Source of the DNA: Taishania sp036758285
Lineage (GTDB): Bacteria > Bacteroidota > Bacteroidia > Flavobacteriales_D > Crocinitomicaceae
Direction: 5' to 3'
Length of the DNA: 27,192 nt
NCBI GenBank assembly: GCA_036758285.1
Contig: DAIOWV010000042.1
Coordinates: 1-27,192 of the forward strand
Made by a program: the position numbers and the translations under genes. Positions within the stretch are counted from its first letter, which is position 1; every line of letters begins with the position of its first letter. The notes under the pieces were generated by a model. That model saw only the letters and a list, made by a program, of their open reading frames with translations. It did not search any database and was not told where the DNA came from. Below, one piece after another: positions 9,118 to 16,619 of the stretch.

Positions 9118-9525
9118 ATGAAAACACCTCTTGAAATTGTCCAATTAATGTTAGCGAATGATGCTTTCAGTAATTGGATGAATCTGGAGGTGTTAACTAT
9201 TGAAGAAGGATCATGTGTTTTGGAAATGAAAGTGAAACCTGAAATGATGAATGGTTTCAATATTACACATGGTGGTATTAGTTATTCACTGTCAGATTCT
9301 GCTCTTGCATTTGCAGCAAATTCTAGAGGATCTAAATGTGTTAGTTTAGAAACGTCTATATCTCATCTGAGACCTACGAAAGTTAATGATACACTTCAAG
9401 CTGTTGCAATAGAAAAATATAGAGGAAAAACAGTTGGTATTTATGAAGTAAATATTTACAATCAAGATAAAAAAATCATTTCAATTTTTAAAGGAACTGT
9501 ACATATCTCGAATGAGATTTGGTAG
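9118..9525 (+). CDS. paaI: PaaI-family hotdog acyl-CoA thioesterase
   Basis: At 135 aa this is the usual length for single-domain PaaI-type hotdog thioesterases, which hydrolyse aryl- or acyl-CoA thioesters in the cytoplasm. Visible family features are NGFNITHGG (N45, H51, G52-G53) followed by a helix with S59-D60, matching the Asn ... Asp active-site pattern of PaaI enzymes, and SLETSISHLRP in the later strand. It starts four bases after the preceding gene, suggesting one transcript. No other phenylacetate genes lie nearby, so the substrate cannot be deduced and the symbol reflects family, not pathway. It ends three bases from the convergent lipoprotein gene. Confidence 0.85.
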   Translation: MKTPLEIVQLMLANDAFSNWMNLEVLTIEEGSCVLEMKVKPEMMNGFNITHGGISYSLSDSALAFAANSRGSKCVSLETSISHLRPTKVNDTLQAVAIEKYRGKTVGIYEVNIYNQDKKIISIFKGTVHISNEIW

Positions 9526-9528
9526 TTT

Positions 9529-10143
9529 TTATTTTGAAATATCTTTAAATGAGCGAATAGATTTAGCCATTAATTCAATAATTTGTTGACTGAAACCCTC
9601 ATCACGACTTCTTAATTCATAATGAATACCATCAATAACTTTTTCGCCATATACATGATAAGAAATGTGTTCAACACCAACACTTTTAGATGCCTTAGCA
9701 TGACCTCTAACTTTTAATTTTATTTCATAAACAATAAGGTCTTTCTCATCTAGCAAGTAGTTAACCTCATAAAATGGTGTATTTTCAATTTTTTGTTTAT
9801 GATCTTGAACAAGGTTTGTATTATCTCCAAAATCTTCAATATGAAGATGAAAATTTTGTCCAACATAAATATTCCAATAAAAATCACTTTCTAAATGTGC
9901 AACTTCTGGAGTTGTTGATGCACCAATATTAGCTGTTTCATCTGGCAGCATGATAGTTGCCGGAATTCCATTTTTTGATAAATTAAATCCTTGAAATTCA
10001 TAATAATCTTCTAAGTCAGAATGACTAACTAATTCTTGAGCATTTTTATTTTTTGTACATGAACAAATGAAAATGAACAGAATAGAAAAGACCCAAAACA
10101 CTTTGTGGAAACATATTTTTGTAGTGTACTGAAAGGGCTTCAT
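9529..10143 (-). CDS. Putative lipoprotein of unknown function, 204 aa
   Basis: The N-terminus has a basic start, a hydrophobic stretch (VFWVFSILFIFI) and a lipobox-like I-C-S-C around residues 26-29 followed by TKNKN. It is therefore probably a lipoprotein processed by signal peptidase II. I recognise no domain in the remaining ~175 residues, which look like a mixed alpha/beta fold. A strong TAnnTTTG box lies 22 bases upstream of the start (10166-10173), so it can be transcribed independently of the minus-strand genes that precede it. It converges with the thioesterase gene and I see no terminator hairpin in the 3-base gap. Confidence 0.75.
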   Translation of the reverse strand: MKPFQYTTKICFHKVFWVFSILFIFICSCTKNKNAQELVSHSDLEDYYEFQGFNLSKNGIPATIMLPDETANIGASTTPEVAHLESDFYWNIYVGQNFHLHIEDFGDNTNLVQDHKQKIENTPFYEVNYLLDEKDLIVYEIKLKVRGHAKASKSVGVEHISYHVYGEKVIDGIHYELRSRDEGFSQQIIELMAKSIRSFKDISK

Positions 10144-10165
10144 TTTTCTATTAATAAAAGATTCA

Positions 10166-10173
10166 CAAAGGTA
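10166..10173 (-). promoter_or_regulatory. Candidate -7 box TACCTTTG for the lipoprotein gene
   Basis: The reverse complement of 10166-10173 reads TACCTTTG, a full match to the Bacteroidota TAnnTTTG element. It lies in the 62-base gap before the lipoprotein start at 10143. No clear TTG element is seen about 19 bases further upstream. Confidence 0.55.
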
Positions 10174-10205
10174 AAAAAAATGACGATAAAAGACTATTTA
10201 TTTTT

Positions 10206-10763
10206 TTATTTGTAACATGTATAAATAAATGCTGGAGGAAAATTTAAGGGAGTAAAACCAATTTTTACTTTTTTATACATTTTCTTTAATATTTCTTTTG
10301 ATTGTAAGCTGTATTGAAACTGAATATACTTTCCTGAATGTGTTAGCGATGATTCAGCAGCATTTAAAATGTTTTTTCTTAGTTCGTTAGGGAAAACGGC
10401 TAGAGGTAAAGATGAAACGACTACATCTGCAGTTTCAATATTGAATTTTTTTAAGTATTCTTGAATTTTTTCGGCAGAATCATGTATTAAATGTACTCGA
10501 TTGTCTGTGATTCTTTCTGTTAAATCTAAGTAAAGTGTTTCATTGAGTTCAAAGACAAGTAAAACTGCATCTTTACTCATTCTTGAGATAATTTCTTCAG
10601 TAAAAACACCATTGCCAGGACCAAGTTCGACAATTGTTTTAGTTGACTCGAAGTCAATGTTTTCTAGCATTTTTTTTGTAAGGAAACGAGAGCTTGGAGT
10701 CATCGAACCAATCATCTTTTTATTTTCCCAAAATTGTTTTCTGAAGTTTCTATTTACAGACAT
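10206..10763 (-). CDS. Phospholipid N-methyltransferase-like SAM-dependent methyltransferase
   Basis: A 185-aa class I methyltransferase. The pattern GSMTPSSRFLTKKM at about residues 19-32 precedes the SAM-binding glycine motif VELGPGNGVF (45-54). An acidic strand end (VFELN) and VVSSLPLAVFP follow. This layout matches the COG3963 phospholipid N-methyltransferase group (PmtA-like) better than KsgA, which is longer. The likely substrate is phosphatidylethanolamine or an aminolipid at the inner membrane, but another methyl acceptor is possible. Six bases separate it from the upstream dihydroorotase-like gene, so it is probably the next gene of that operon. Confidence 0.75.
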   Translation of the reverse strand: MSVNRNFRKQFWENKKMIGSMTPSSRFLTKKMLENIDFESTKTIVELGPGNGVFTEEIISRMSKDAVLLVFELNETLYLDLTERITDNRVHLIHDSAEKIQEYLKKFNIETADVVVSSLPLAVFPNELRKNILNAAESSLTHSGKYIQFQYSLQSKEILKKMYKKVKIGFTPLNFPPAFIYTCYK

Positions 10764-10769
10764 TGAAAG

Positions 10770-12017
10770 TTAATCGTTTGTGACGAATTTACTATTATTA
10801 ATAATACCTAGTACACTTCCAGTCAATTCTTTTTGAATTAAGTCAGTATTATATGTTTTTGAATGAATTTTTTGCTTTTGTAAAATCCATCTATTCGTAG
10901 GGCAAAACAACGTTAAATCAGCAAGTTGACCAACTTCGATAGGATTTGTTTTTATTCCAAGAATTGATCTTGAACGAATGCTTAATGATTCAATAATTGT
11001 AGTTAAATCAAATTCATTACAATTACCCAAACTTCCAAATACAGTTTGAAGTTGGATACTTCCAAAAGAAGCATTGTCAAATTCAACTTCTTTTTCTTCT
11101 GTATCATGAGGGCGGTGATCTGAAACTATAGTATCTATTGTTCCATCTTTCAATCCTTCCCATAATGCTTTTCGATCGTTTTCACTACGAAGAACAGGCA
11201 TGAATTTGAAGTTAGAGTCAAAACCTAAAACTTCATTCTCGGTGTAAATGAGGTTTGCAATATGTACATCTGCTGTAATTGAAAGGTCTTTTGCTTTGGC
11301 CTTTCGAATCAAATCAACACTTTCTTTACAAGAGATACCAGTTAAGTGGATTGTTCCTCCTGTATATTCTAAAAGTCTGATATTCCGTTCAATTTGAATT
11401 ATTTCTGCAATTGAAGGGTCAGCTTTAAGTCCAGTTCTTGTACTAGCAACACCTTCATTTACCATTCCTTTTCCTGCTAAAGAGAAATCTCTCGAAAAAC
11501 CTATGATTTTACCTCCAAAATTTTTTGAATAAAGTAAAGCTCTATACATAATTCCTGAAGAAACAGGTTGTAAGTCATCCGAATACAAACGAACACCTGA
11601 TTGAAACATATCATACATTTCGGCTAGATTTTCACCTTTTAATCCTTCTGTAATAGAACCAATTGGATGGAGTGTACAGACATGATTCTCACTTTTTCGA
11701 ATTAAATAATCTACTTGCGTTTTTCCATCGACAACAGGGTGTGTGCTGGGAAGAATAGCTACATGTGTGTACCCTCCATTTAGACCAGATGTAATCGTTT
11801 CTTTGTGCTCCTCTCCTGGATCACAAAAATGAGATTTTAAATCGACCCAACCTTGGGAAATGTGTAAGTTATCAAATTGTATTACTGTTGCTGTATCATC
11901 AGAAATTTCATTATTTATTTCTGTAATTCGATCATTCTCAATAAGAATGTCTTTTGTTTGTTTAAAGAATGAAGATGAAGGGTCTGTTATTAGCGCTTTT
12001 TTTATCAGTAATTTCAT
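10770..12017 (-). CDS. Dihydroorotase-family protein with degenerate metal site (PyrC-like, probably non-catalytic)
   Basis: A 415-aa amidohydrolase of the dihydroorotase family. Family landmarks are present: DPGEEHKETI (66-75), LPSTHPVVD, YSDDLQPV (145-152), GMVNEGVAS (184-192), and SDHRPHDTEEKEVEF (299-313). The zinc ligands are largely lost. The HxH motif is K61-S62-H63, the AHCED histidine is F174, and the PHH pair is A254-N255; only H63 and Asp positions (D148, D300) remain. In pseudomonads a non-catalytic PyrC' is known to serve as a structural partner of aspartate transcarbamoylase, so a similar role is possible here (inference). The ATG overlaps the stop of the BatA-like gene by one base (TGATG), implying translational coupling. 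A true pyrC would be expected elsewhere in the genome. Confidence 0.85.
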   Translation of the reverse strand: MKLLIKKALITDPSSSFFKQTKDILIENDRITEINNEISDDTATVIQFDNLHISQGWVDLKSHFCDPGEEHKETITSGLNGGYTHVAILPSTHPVVDGKTQVDYLIRKSENHVCTLHPIGSITEGLKGENLAEMYDMFQSGVRLYSDDLQPVSSGIMYRALLYSKNFGGKIIGFSRDFSLAGKGMVNEGVASTRTGLKADPSIAEIIQIERNIRLLEYTGGTIHLTGISCKESVDLIRKAKAKDLSITADVHIANLIYTENEVLGFDSNFKFMPVLRSENDRKALWEGLKDGTIDTIVSDHRPHDTEEKEVEFDNASFGSIQLQTVFGSLGNCNEFDLTTIIESLSIRSRSILGIKTNPIEVGQLADLTLFCPTNRWILQKQKIHSKTYNTDLIQKELTGSVLGIINNSKFVTND

Positions 12018-14080
12018 CAGTTTGAAGTTTTATTTTTCCAAAATTTCAGTATAAACAATTCTGCGAGAACGAAAAGTAATGCAAATACAACGAAGAATTT
12101 CCAGTAAGGGTAAGGTTTTTCGATGTTTAAATTTACAGAACTTATGCCTTTATCAACATTAACAATTTTTGAATCAATAATCCCCGCATTTTTCAATGCA
12201 TTTTCAATTTCAACTTCACTCAATGTTTCAATTTTTGACTCACTTCGATTGTAATTGACTGCAATTTTTCCAATTGATTTTCCTTGTGAAATAATATCAA
12301 AAATTCCTGATTTTAAATTGGTAATTGCTGCGTTTCCACTTAAATCTAGATAAGTAACATTACCTGAAGTTTTTTTCTCAGGAATGAATTCGATTGATTC
12401 ATTTTTAATGAAAATAGGCTGATTAATATCTGTTTGTGAATAAATAGGATAGTTGGAAGTTGTACCAATTGTTACAGAAATAGGAGGGTTGAGAAGTGAT
12501 AACTCTCCAATTCTTAAAAGAATAGTCGTGTATAAAATATCCGATGTAAATGAACCATATTCGCTAGATAAAACACTAGTAAATAGAAATGATTGTTGTT
12601 CTGAATTATTTCTATACAATAAAGATTTACTATTTTGTAATTGAACAATACTCAATGCTCCACTCGAATTATTTTCATTTGTTAAATAGAATTTAGTAAC
12701 CCCTGGCAGACTTAAATTATCCTTTTCTTTTTCGAAGACTCCTTTAAAAAATGGATCTTTGTAATTAATTTTACTGATACGTGTTGTTTGAACGACTTCT
12801 TTCGAAATCAATGGCATTTTGATTTGGGAAAGTAAGGCGTTAAATGAGTTTTTATCTATGTTTTTTCCTGGAAAAATAGCAATTGTTCCACCATTTTTAG
12901 AGTAGTCAGATAAGTTTAAATTCAATCCTGATGGAATTTCATTTAATCCATTTAAGACCACTAAATTGATACCATTTAACAATCCTTGTGTGAAAGCACT
13001 TTGGTCAGATTCTGTTACAGTATAGAAATTATCAAGTCTGTAAATATCACCAACACTTTTGTTGGCATCAGAACCGTTAATTATTAAAATAGAAGATTTT
13101 TCTGCAACTGTATAACTGAAAAAATACTCATCATCAGAGTAGAATTGTTTATCTGATATTGTCAATACTCCAGTTTGAATACCTGCTTTTTTAGGTGCAA
13201 AGGTTAATGAAGTTGTGGTAACTCCATTTTTAGGAATATCAACAAAAAGGTCTCGTTTTACATCACCTGATTGAAATTGAATCGGAATGTTTTGTAAATC
13301 AGTATTTCCATGATTTGAGACTTTGATAGACAATTCATTGTTTGTTCCAATTTTATGAAGAGGGGAGTTGAACCAAACAGAGTCGATACTTAGATTTTCA
13401 TTTGTTTGACTTATCAATCGAATTGGGATGTATTTACTAATCGAATCTGCTTCTAAATTTTCAAATTTTTGAGTGTTTTTTTGAAAATCAGAAAGGTAAA
13501 TAAATTGCGTCTGACTGAAATTATCAATCTGAGTATTGTTTTTCAAATTGTTTTTTTGCCATTTAATAACCTCGTCATAACTTCTGGTCATTGGAGATAA
13601 TTGAATTCTATCTAAACGTTCTAATGCATCAACTTTTGAACAAATTCGGGCTTCAATTCCATCCATTGTATTTGTGGATAATTGAATTTTTGTATTAAGT
13701 GGAGCTTTATTGATGAGTCGTTTAGCAGCTTCAACAGCTTCGGATAACAATTCTCCTTCAACCCCTTTCATCGACATTGAATAAGAATTGTCAATGTGTA
13801 TGCTCAAAACAGGAACATTTGAAGATTGTGTATTTTCTGTTTTAGGGAAAAATGGTTGCGCAAAAGCAAAAATTATTAAAGCTAAGGCGAGTAATCTACA
13901 AATTAGAATTAGTAAGTTTTTTAACTTTTGAGTTGATTTGTTTTGTTGTTCAACGTGTTGTACAAATTGAAGACTAGAGAAATAAAGTGTTTTATATCTT
14001 CGAAAACTAAATAAATGGATGATAATCGGTACTACAAGTAACGATAAAGCCCATAGAAATTCAGGATATACAAATCTCAT
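12017..14080 (-). CDS. BatA-domain VWA membrane protein
   Basis: A 687-aa protein. The N-terminus has the BatA pattern (FLWALSLLVVPIIIHLFSFRRYK) with a first membrane span (about 8-24) and a second at about 55-74. A von Willebrand A region follows with the MIDAS motif D97-N-S99-Y-S101. The large middle part probably contains periplasmic Ig-like and glutamine-amidotransferase-like portions (SSILIINGSDAN ... GGTIAIFPGK), and a last span lies near 658-680. Related Bacteroidota proteins are annotated as BatA or aerotolerance-related membrane proteins; the exact function is not established. It lies 27 bases after the DUF1684 gene and overlaps the dihydroorotase-like start by one base. Confidence 0.85.
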   Translation of the reverse strand: MRFVYPEFLWALSLLVVPIIIHLFSFRRYKTLYFSSLQFVQHVEQQNKSTQKLKNLLILICRLLALALIIFAFAQPFFPKTENTQSSNVPVLSIHIDNSYSMSMKGVEGELLSEAVEAAKRLINKAPLNTKIQLSTNTMDGIEARICSKVDALERLDRIQLSPMTRSYDEVIKWQKNNLKNNTQIDNFSQTQFIYLSDFQKNTQKFENLEADSISKYIPIRLISQTNENLSIDSVWFNSPLHKIGTNNELSIKVSNHGNTDLQNIPIQFQSGDVKRDLFVDIPKNGVTTTSLTFAPKKAGIQTGVLTISDKQFYSDDEYFFSYTVAEKSSILIINGSDANKSVGDIYRLDNFYTVTESDQSAFTQGLLNGINLVVLNGLNEIPSGLNLNLSDYSKNGGTIAIFPGKNIDKNSFNALLSQIKMPLISKEVVQTTRISKINYKDPFFKGVFEKEKDNLSLPGVTKFYLTNENNSSGALSIVQLQNSKSLLYRNNSEQQSFLFTSVLSSEYGSFTSDILYTTILLRIGELSLLNPPISVTIGTTSNYPIYSQTDINQPIFIKNESIEFIPEKKTSGNVTYLDLSGNAAITNLKSGIFDIISQGKSIGKIAVNYNRSESKIETLSEVEIENALKNAGIIDSKIVNVDKGISSVNLNIEKPYPYWKFFVVFALLFVLAELFILKFWKNKTSN

Positions 14081-14107
14081 AATTCAAAGGTAATCATATT
14101 CACCAAT

Positions 14108-14713
14108 TTATTCATTTTCTATAGGAGTTTTTTCTCCAGCTGTTATCGAAATTTTTAAATGATTTTCTTTGGGAGGAATTGGACATGAAAAACGATGAGA
14201 ATACGCACAATATGGATTGTAAGCTAGATTGAAGTCTAGTACTACATTCGTCGTGGTTGGTATCTTGAAATCTATGTATCTTCCGCCACCGTAAGTTTCT
14301 TTGGCACTTGTAACATCTTTAAATGGAATGATCAAATGATCTTCAAAACCTTTTCTTTTTGAGAGTTTTATATCTTGATAGACATATAGTTTTTGAGGTT
14401 CATTGTTCCATGTAAATGACAAATATCCATATTTTCTATAAGCTTTATCCGTTCCTGAAGAAGTTGGAAGTGCAAATAATTTGCCTATCTCTAAAGTGAA
14501 AACAGCATTTAATTTGTTGATAGTATCAATTGGAAAATAATCTAATGATTTAATTTTCTCTTTTTCTTCATTGTTCAATACCAGATTGTCTGGTTTGAAT
14601 AAATCATTGTAATGCTCTGTTCTGATGGATTGAATGGAATCAAAGTAATTTGATTGAGCTTTACTTATAAAAGTCAAACAAGAGACACATAATATAAATG
14701 CTATCAATTTCAT
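14108..14713 (-). CDS. DUF1684 family exported protein
   Basis: A 201-aa protein with a signal peptide (MKLIAFILCVSCLTFISKAQ, cleavage probably after the Ala). The DUF1684 (PF07920) core is visible: a YLSFTWNNEPQKLYVYQ strand pair, ETYGGGRYIDF, VVLDFNLAYNPYCAYSHRFSCPIP and PPKENHLKI. The conserved Tyr, Asn, Cys and His residues of that last stretch are intact. The biochemical function of DUF1684 is unknown; the periplasmic location is inferred from the signal. It is the first gene of the tight run with the BatA-like protein and the dihydroorotase homolog. Confidence 0.88.
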   Translation of the reverse strand: MKLIAFILCVSCLTFISKAQSNYFDSIQSIRTEHYNDLFKPDNLVLNNEEKEKIKSLDYFPIDTINKLNAVFTLEIGKLFALPTSSGTDKAYRKYGYLSFTWNNEPQKLYVYQDIKLSKRKGFEDHLIIPFKDVTSAKETYGGGRYIDFKIPTTTNVVLDFNLAYNPYCAYSHRFSCPIPPKENHLKISITAGEKTPIENE

Positions 14714-14731
14714 TTTATATTGTTTTGAGAG

Positions 14732-14739
14732 TAAAAATA
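14732..14739 (-). promoter_or_regulatory. Weak candidate -7 box TATTTTTA before the DUF1684 gene
   Basis: The minus strand reads TATTTTTA here, one mismatch from TAnnTTTG, 18 bases before the ATG at 14713. No clear -33 element is visible. It could drive the DUF1684, BatA, PyrC-like and methyltransferase genes. Confidence 0.3.
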
Positions 14740-14790
14740 CATTTTTTAGCCTTTCTTGAAGTGAAAAATCACGAGAAAGTAGTGTGTAAA

Positions 14791-15361
14791 TTATTTATTT
14801 TGTTTTTCCTCAAATAAAAAAGAAATGAAAAGAATGAGGTCATAAGAGAAATGAACAGCAATAGAGAACCATAATCCATACCATTCATAGCCATAGCCGA
14901 GAATGAACGAAAGAGGTAAAACAACTATGCCATAAAGTGATTGTTTCCAATTAAAGGGATTTAAATATCCGTGTAGAGCAACAAAAATAATTGAAGTTAA
15001 ACATGGACCAAGATAAAATTGCATTCCACCTCGAAATAGTAGTTCTTCTCCAATTCCAGCACATAAGGAAAGAAAAATAGCATCAAAAACAGACAAATTC
15101 ATTGATCTGNNNNNNNNNNACAAGTTGATCTACTCGTAATGGTATAGAATCGAATATTTTTAATTTGAGAAGGGCATTGGCAAAAAAAGCATAGATGCAG
15201 CCAATTAGTATACCCCATAAAATCAAATTAAAATCAATGTGATTGATTTCTAAAAAATCTGAAAGTGATTTACCTTCAAAAAAATAAAGTAATAGAAAAG
15301 CGGGAATTGGAAAGATAATCAAAGTGATCCATCCCATTAAGTATATTCTTCTTTTTGACAA
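14791..15361 (-). CDS. CPBP-family intramembrane metalloprotease, interrupted by an N gap
   Basis: Two reading frames join across a 10-N gap into one protein of about 190 residues. The N-terminal part (before the gap) has two membrane spans (MGWITLIIFPIPAFLLLYFF and FNLILWGILIGCIYAFFANAL). The C-terminal part carries the CPBP motifs: EELLFRG (motif 1, EExxxR), FVALHG (motif 2 His) and HFSYD (motif 3 His), with more spans between. CPBP (Abi/CAAX-like) proteases cleave substrates inside the membrane; the target here is unknown. The flanks are in different frames as written and become one frame if the missing stretch is a multiple of three. The start is either TTG at 15361, which keeps SKRR before the first span, or ATG at 15337. 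It follows the START-like gene by 30 bases. Confidence 0.85.
15110..15119. other. Assembly gap of 10 N inside the CPBP protease gene
   Basis: Upstream coding (15361 down to 15120) leaves 2 spare bases and downstream coding (15109 down to 14791) leaves 1. A continuous gene therefore needs a gap whose length is a multiple of three, and 10 cannot be the true length. Confidence 0.9.
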
Positions 15362-15391
15362 TAGAAAAAGTTGATAGATTTTTAATTGTGC

Positions 15392-15781
15392 TTACGCACC
15401 AATTAGTTTCCGTAAATCATTGATGTGACTTTCCCAAAGCGCTTTTGATTCTGCAAGTTCCTCCTCTGTAGATGAACCAATGACTGTTAAAATGACAGCG
15501 TTTGTTATTGGATCAATATGGTATTTAAAGCCAAATTGAGTGTCAAGACCTTCTTCTTCATCTTCAATCCATTGCCATTTAATATATTGTCCTTGTTTTG
15601 AACTCAATAATCGAGCTTCTTCAATGTAACCGTCCCAATTAAAATAATAAATGTCTTCTTTAACATTTACATCATCGCAAAACCATTCCGCCAAGCCATT
15701 CGCGGTGAAAAGCATATTATTGAGGACCTTCGGTGAGGTCTTTAGAACAAATTCCAACTCAAAAATGTTTTTAACTTTCAT
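15392..15781 (-). CDS. START-like (SRPBCC/AHSA1-like) domain protein
   Basis: A 129-aa single-domain protein with the SRPBCC pattern common in Bacteroidota. It opens with a strand (FELEFVLKTSP), then a helix with NNMLFTANGLAEWFCDDV. Strands (YYFNWDGYIEEARLL, YIKWQWIEDEE, GFKYHIDPITNAVILTVIG) follow, with a long C-terminal helix (ESKALWESHINDLRKLIGA). Such domains form a hydrophobic pocket for a ligand; none can be named here. There is no signal peptide, so it is cytoplasmic. It is divergent from the methyltransferase gene (61 bases apart) and precedes the CPBP gene by 30 bases. Confidence 0.8.
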   Translation of the reverse strand: MKVKNIFELEFVLKTSPKVLNNMLFTANGLAEWFCDDVNVKEDIYYFNWDGYIEEARLLSSKQGQYIKWQWIEDEEEGLDTQFGFKYHIDPITNAVILTVIGSSTEEELAESKALWESHINDLRKLIGA

Positions 15782-15842
15782 ATTTGTTGTTATTTATTTT
15801 AACTTCGCAACAGATTTTTTGCAATATACATAATTCTTTTAA

Positions 15843-16595
15843 ATGGCATTAGTACATTCTTTTGAGACAAGTGGTAATAAATTGTTCAGATATAGAGGAC
15901 AAATACCTGTAATTTTATTTTTATTAGCCATTCCTGTGGTTTATTTCACTAATTATCAATGCTTTGATGGTAATCCATCACTTGATTTAGGTTTGTTGAT
16001 AACTTGTGCAATAATTTCTTTTATTGGACAGGCAATCAGGTCGATAGCTATTGGTACAGCGAATAAACACACTTCAGGTAGAAATACGAAAGAAGGTCAA
16101 GTAGCAGAAGCTTTAAATACAAAAGGAATTTATTCTACAGTTCGTCACCCATTGTATCTAGGGAATTACCTGATGTGGATAGGGATCGTTGCGTATACTT
16201 ATAATATTTACTTTATCATCATTGTTTCTTTGTTGTTTTGGCTTTATTACGAGCGAATTATGTTTGCCGAAGAACGTTTCTTAGAAAGAAAATTTGGAGA
16301 TGATTACGTGAATTGGTCGTTGAAAGTGCCCGCTTTTATTCCAAGTTTTAAAAATAAGGTTAGTTCAGAAATACCTTTTTCACTAAAGACAACATTAAGA
16401 CGTGAGTATTCTGGAATTACAGCTACAATTTTAGGATTTGTATTTGTAGACTTTTTACGTGTTTGGTTTACTTCTGGAGAAGTTCAATGGAGAAAATCAC
16501 ATTTGATCGTGTTAATTGTAGCTTTCTCAATTACTTTTATTTTGAGATCCTTAAAACATTATACAAAAGTTCTTCACGAGGAAGATCGTTCTTGA
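15843..16595 (+). CDS. ICMT/PEMT-type integral membrane methyltransferase
   Basis: A 250-aa protein with several membrane spans. The ICMT/PEMT family core is visible: GIYSTVRHPLYLGNYLMWIG (about 95-114), where the RHPxYxGN motif binds S-adenosylmethionine. A hydrophobic pair follows, then ERFLERKFGDDYVNWSLKVP (about 142-161), the second SAM-site element. The start fits an N-terminal pattern of this subgroup, with FRYRGQIPVILFLLAIPVVYF leading into the first span. Substrates in the superfamily include phospholipids, isoprenylcysteine and, in Leptospira, the lipid A phosphate (LmtA); a lipid or lipid A target is plausible but unproven. The extra C-terminal 80 residues add two more spans. It converges with the broken namZ. 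Confidence 0.82.
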   Translation: MALVHSFETSGNKLFRYRGQIPVILFLLAIPVVYFTNYQCFDGNPSLDLGLLITCAIISFIGQAIRSIAIGTANKHTSGRNTKEGQVAEALNTKGIYSTVRHPLYLGNYLMWIGIVAYTYNIYFIIIVSLLFWLYYERIMFAEERFLERKFGDDYVNWSLKVPAFIPSFKNKVSSEIPFSLKTTLRREYSGITATILGFVFVDFLRVWFTSGEVQWRKSHLIVLIVAFSITFILRSLKHYTKVLHEEDRS

Positions 16596-16619
16596 TTTAA
16601 CTTAGACTTTCAGTTTCTA

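Noticed and set aside
10206..10763. KsgA-type rRNA dimethyladenosine transferase
   Set aside because: Too short (185 aa), and the PSSRFLTKKM and SSLPLAVFP motifs fit the phospholipid N-methyltransferase group better.
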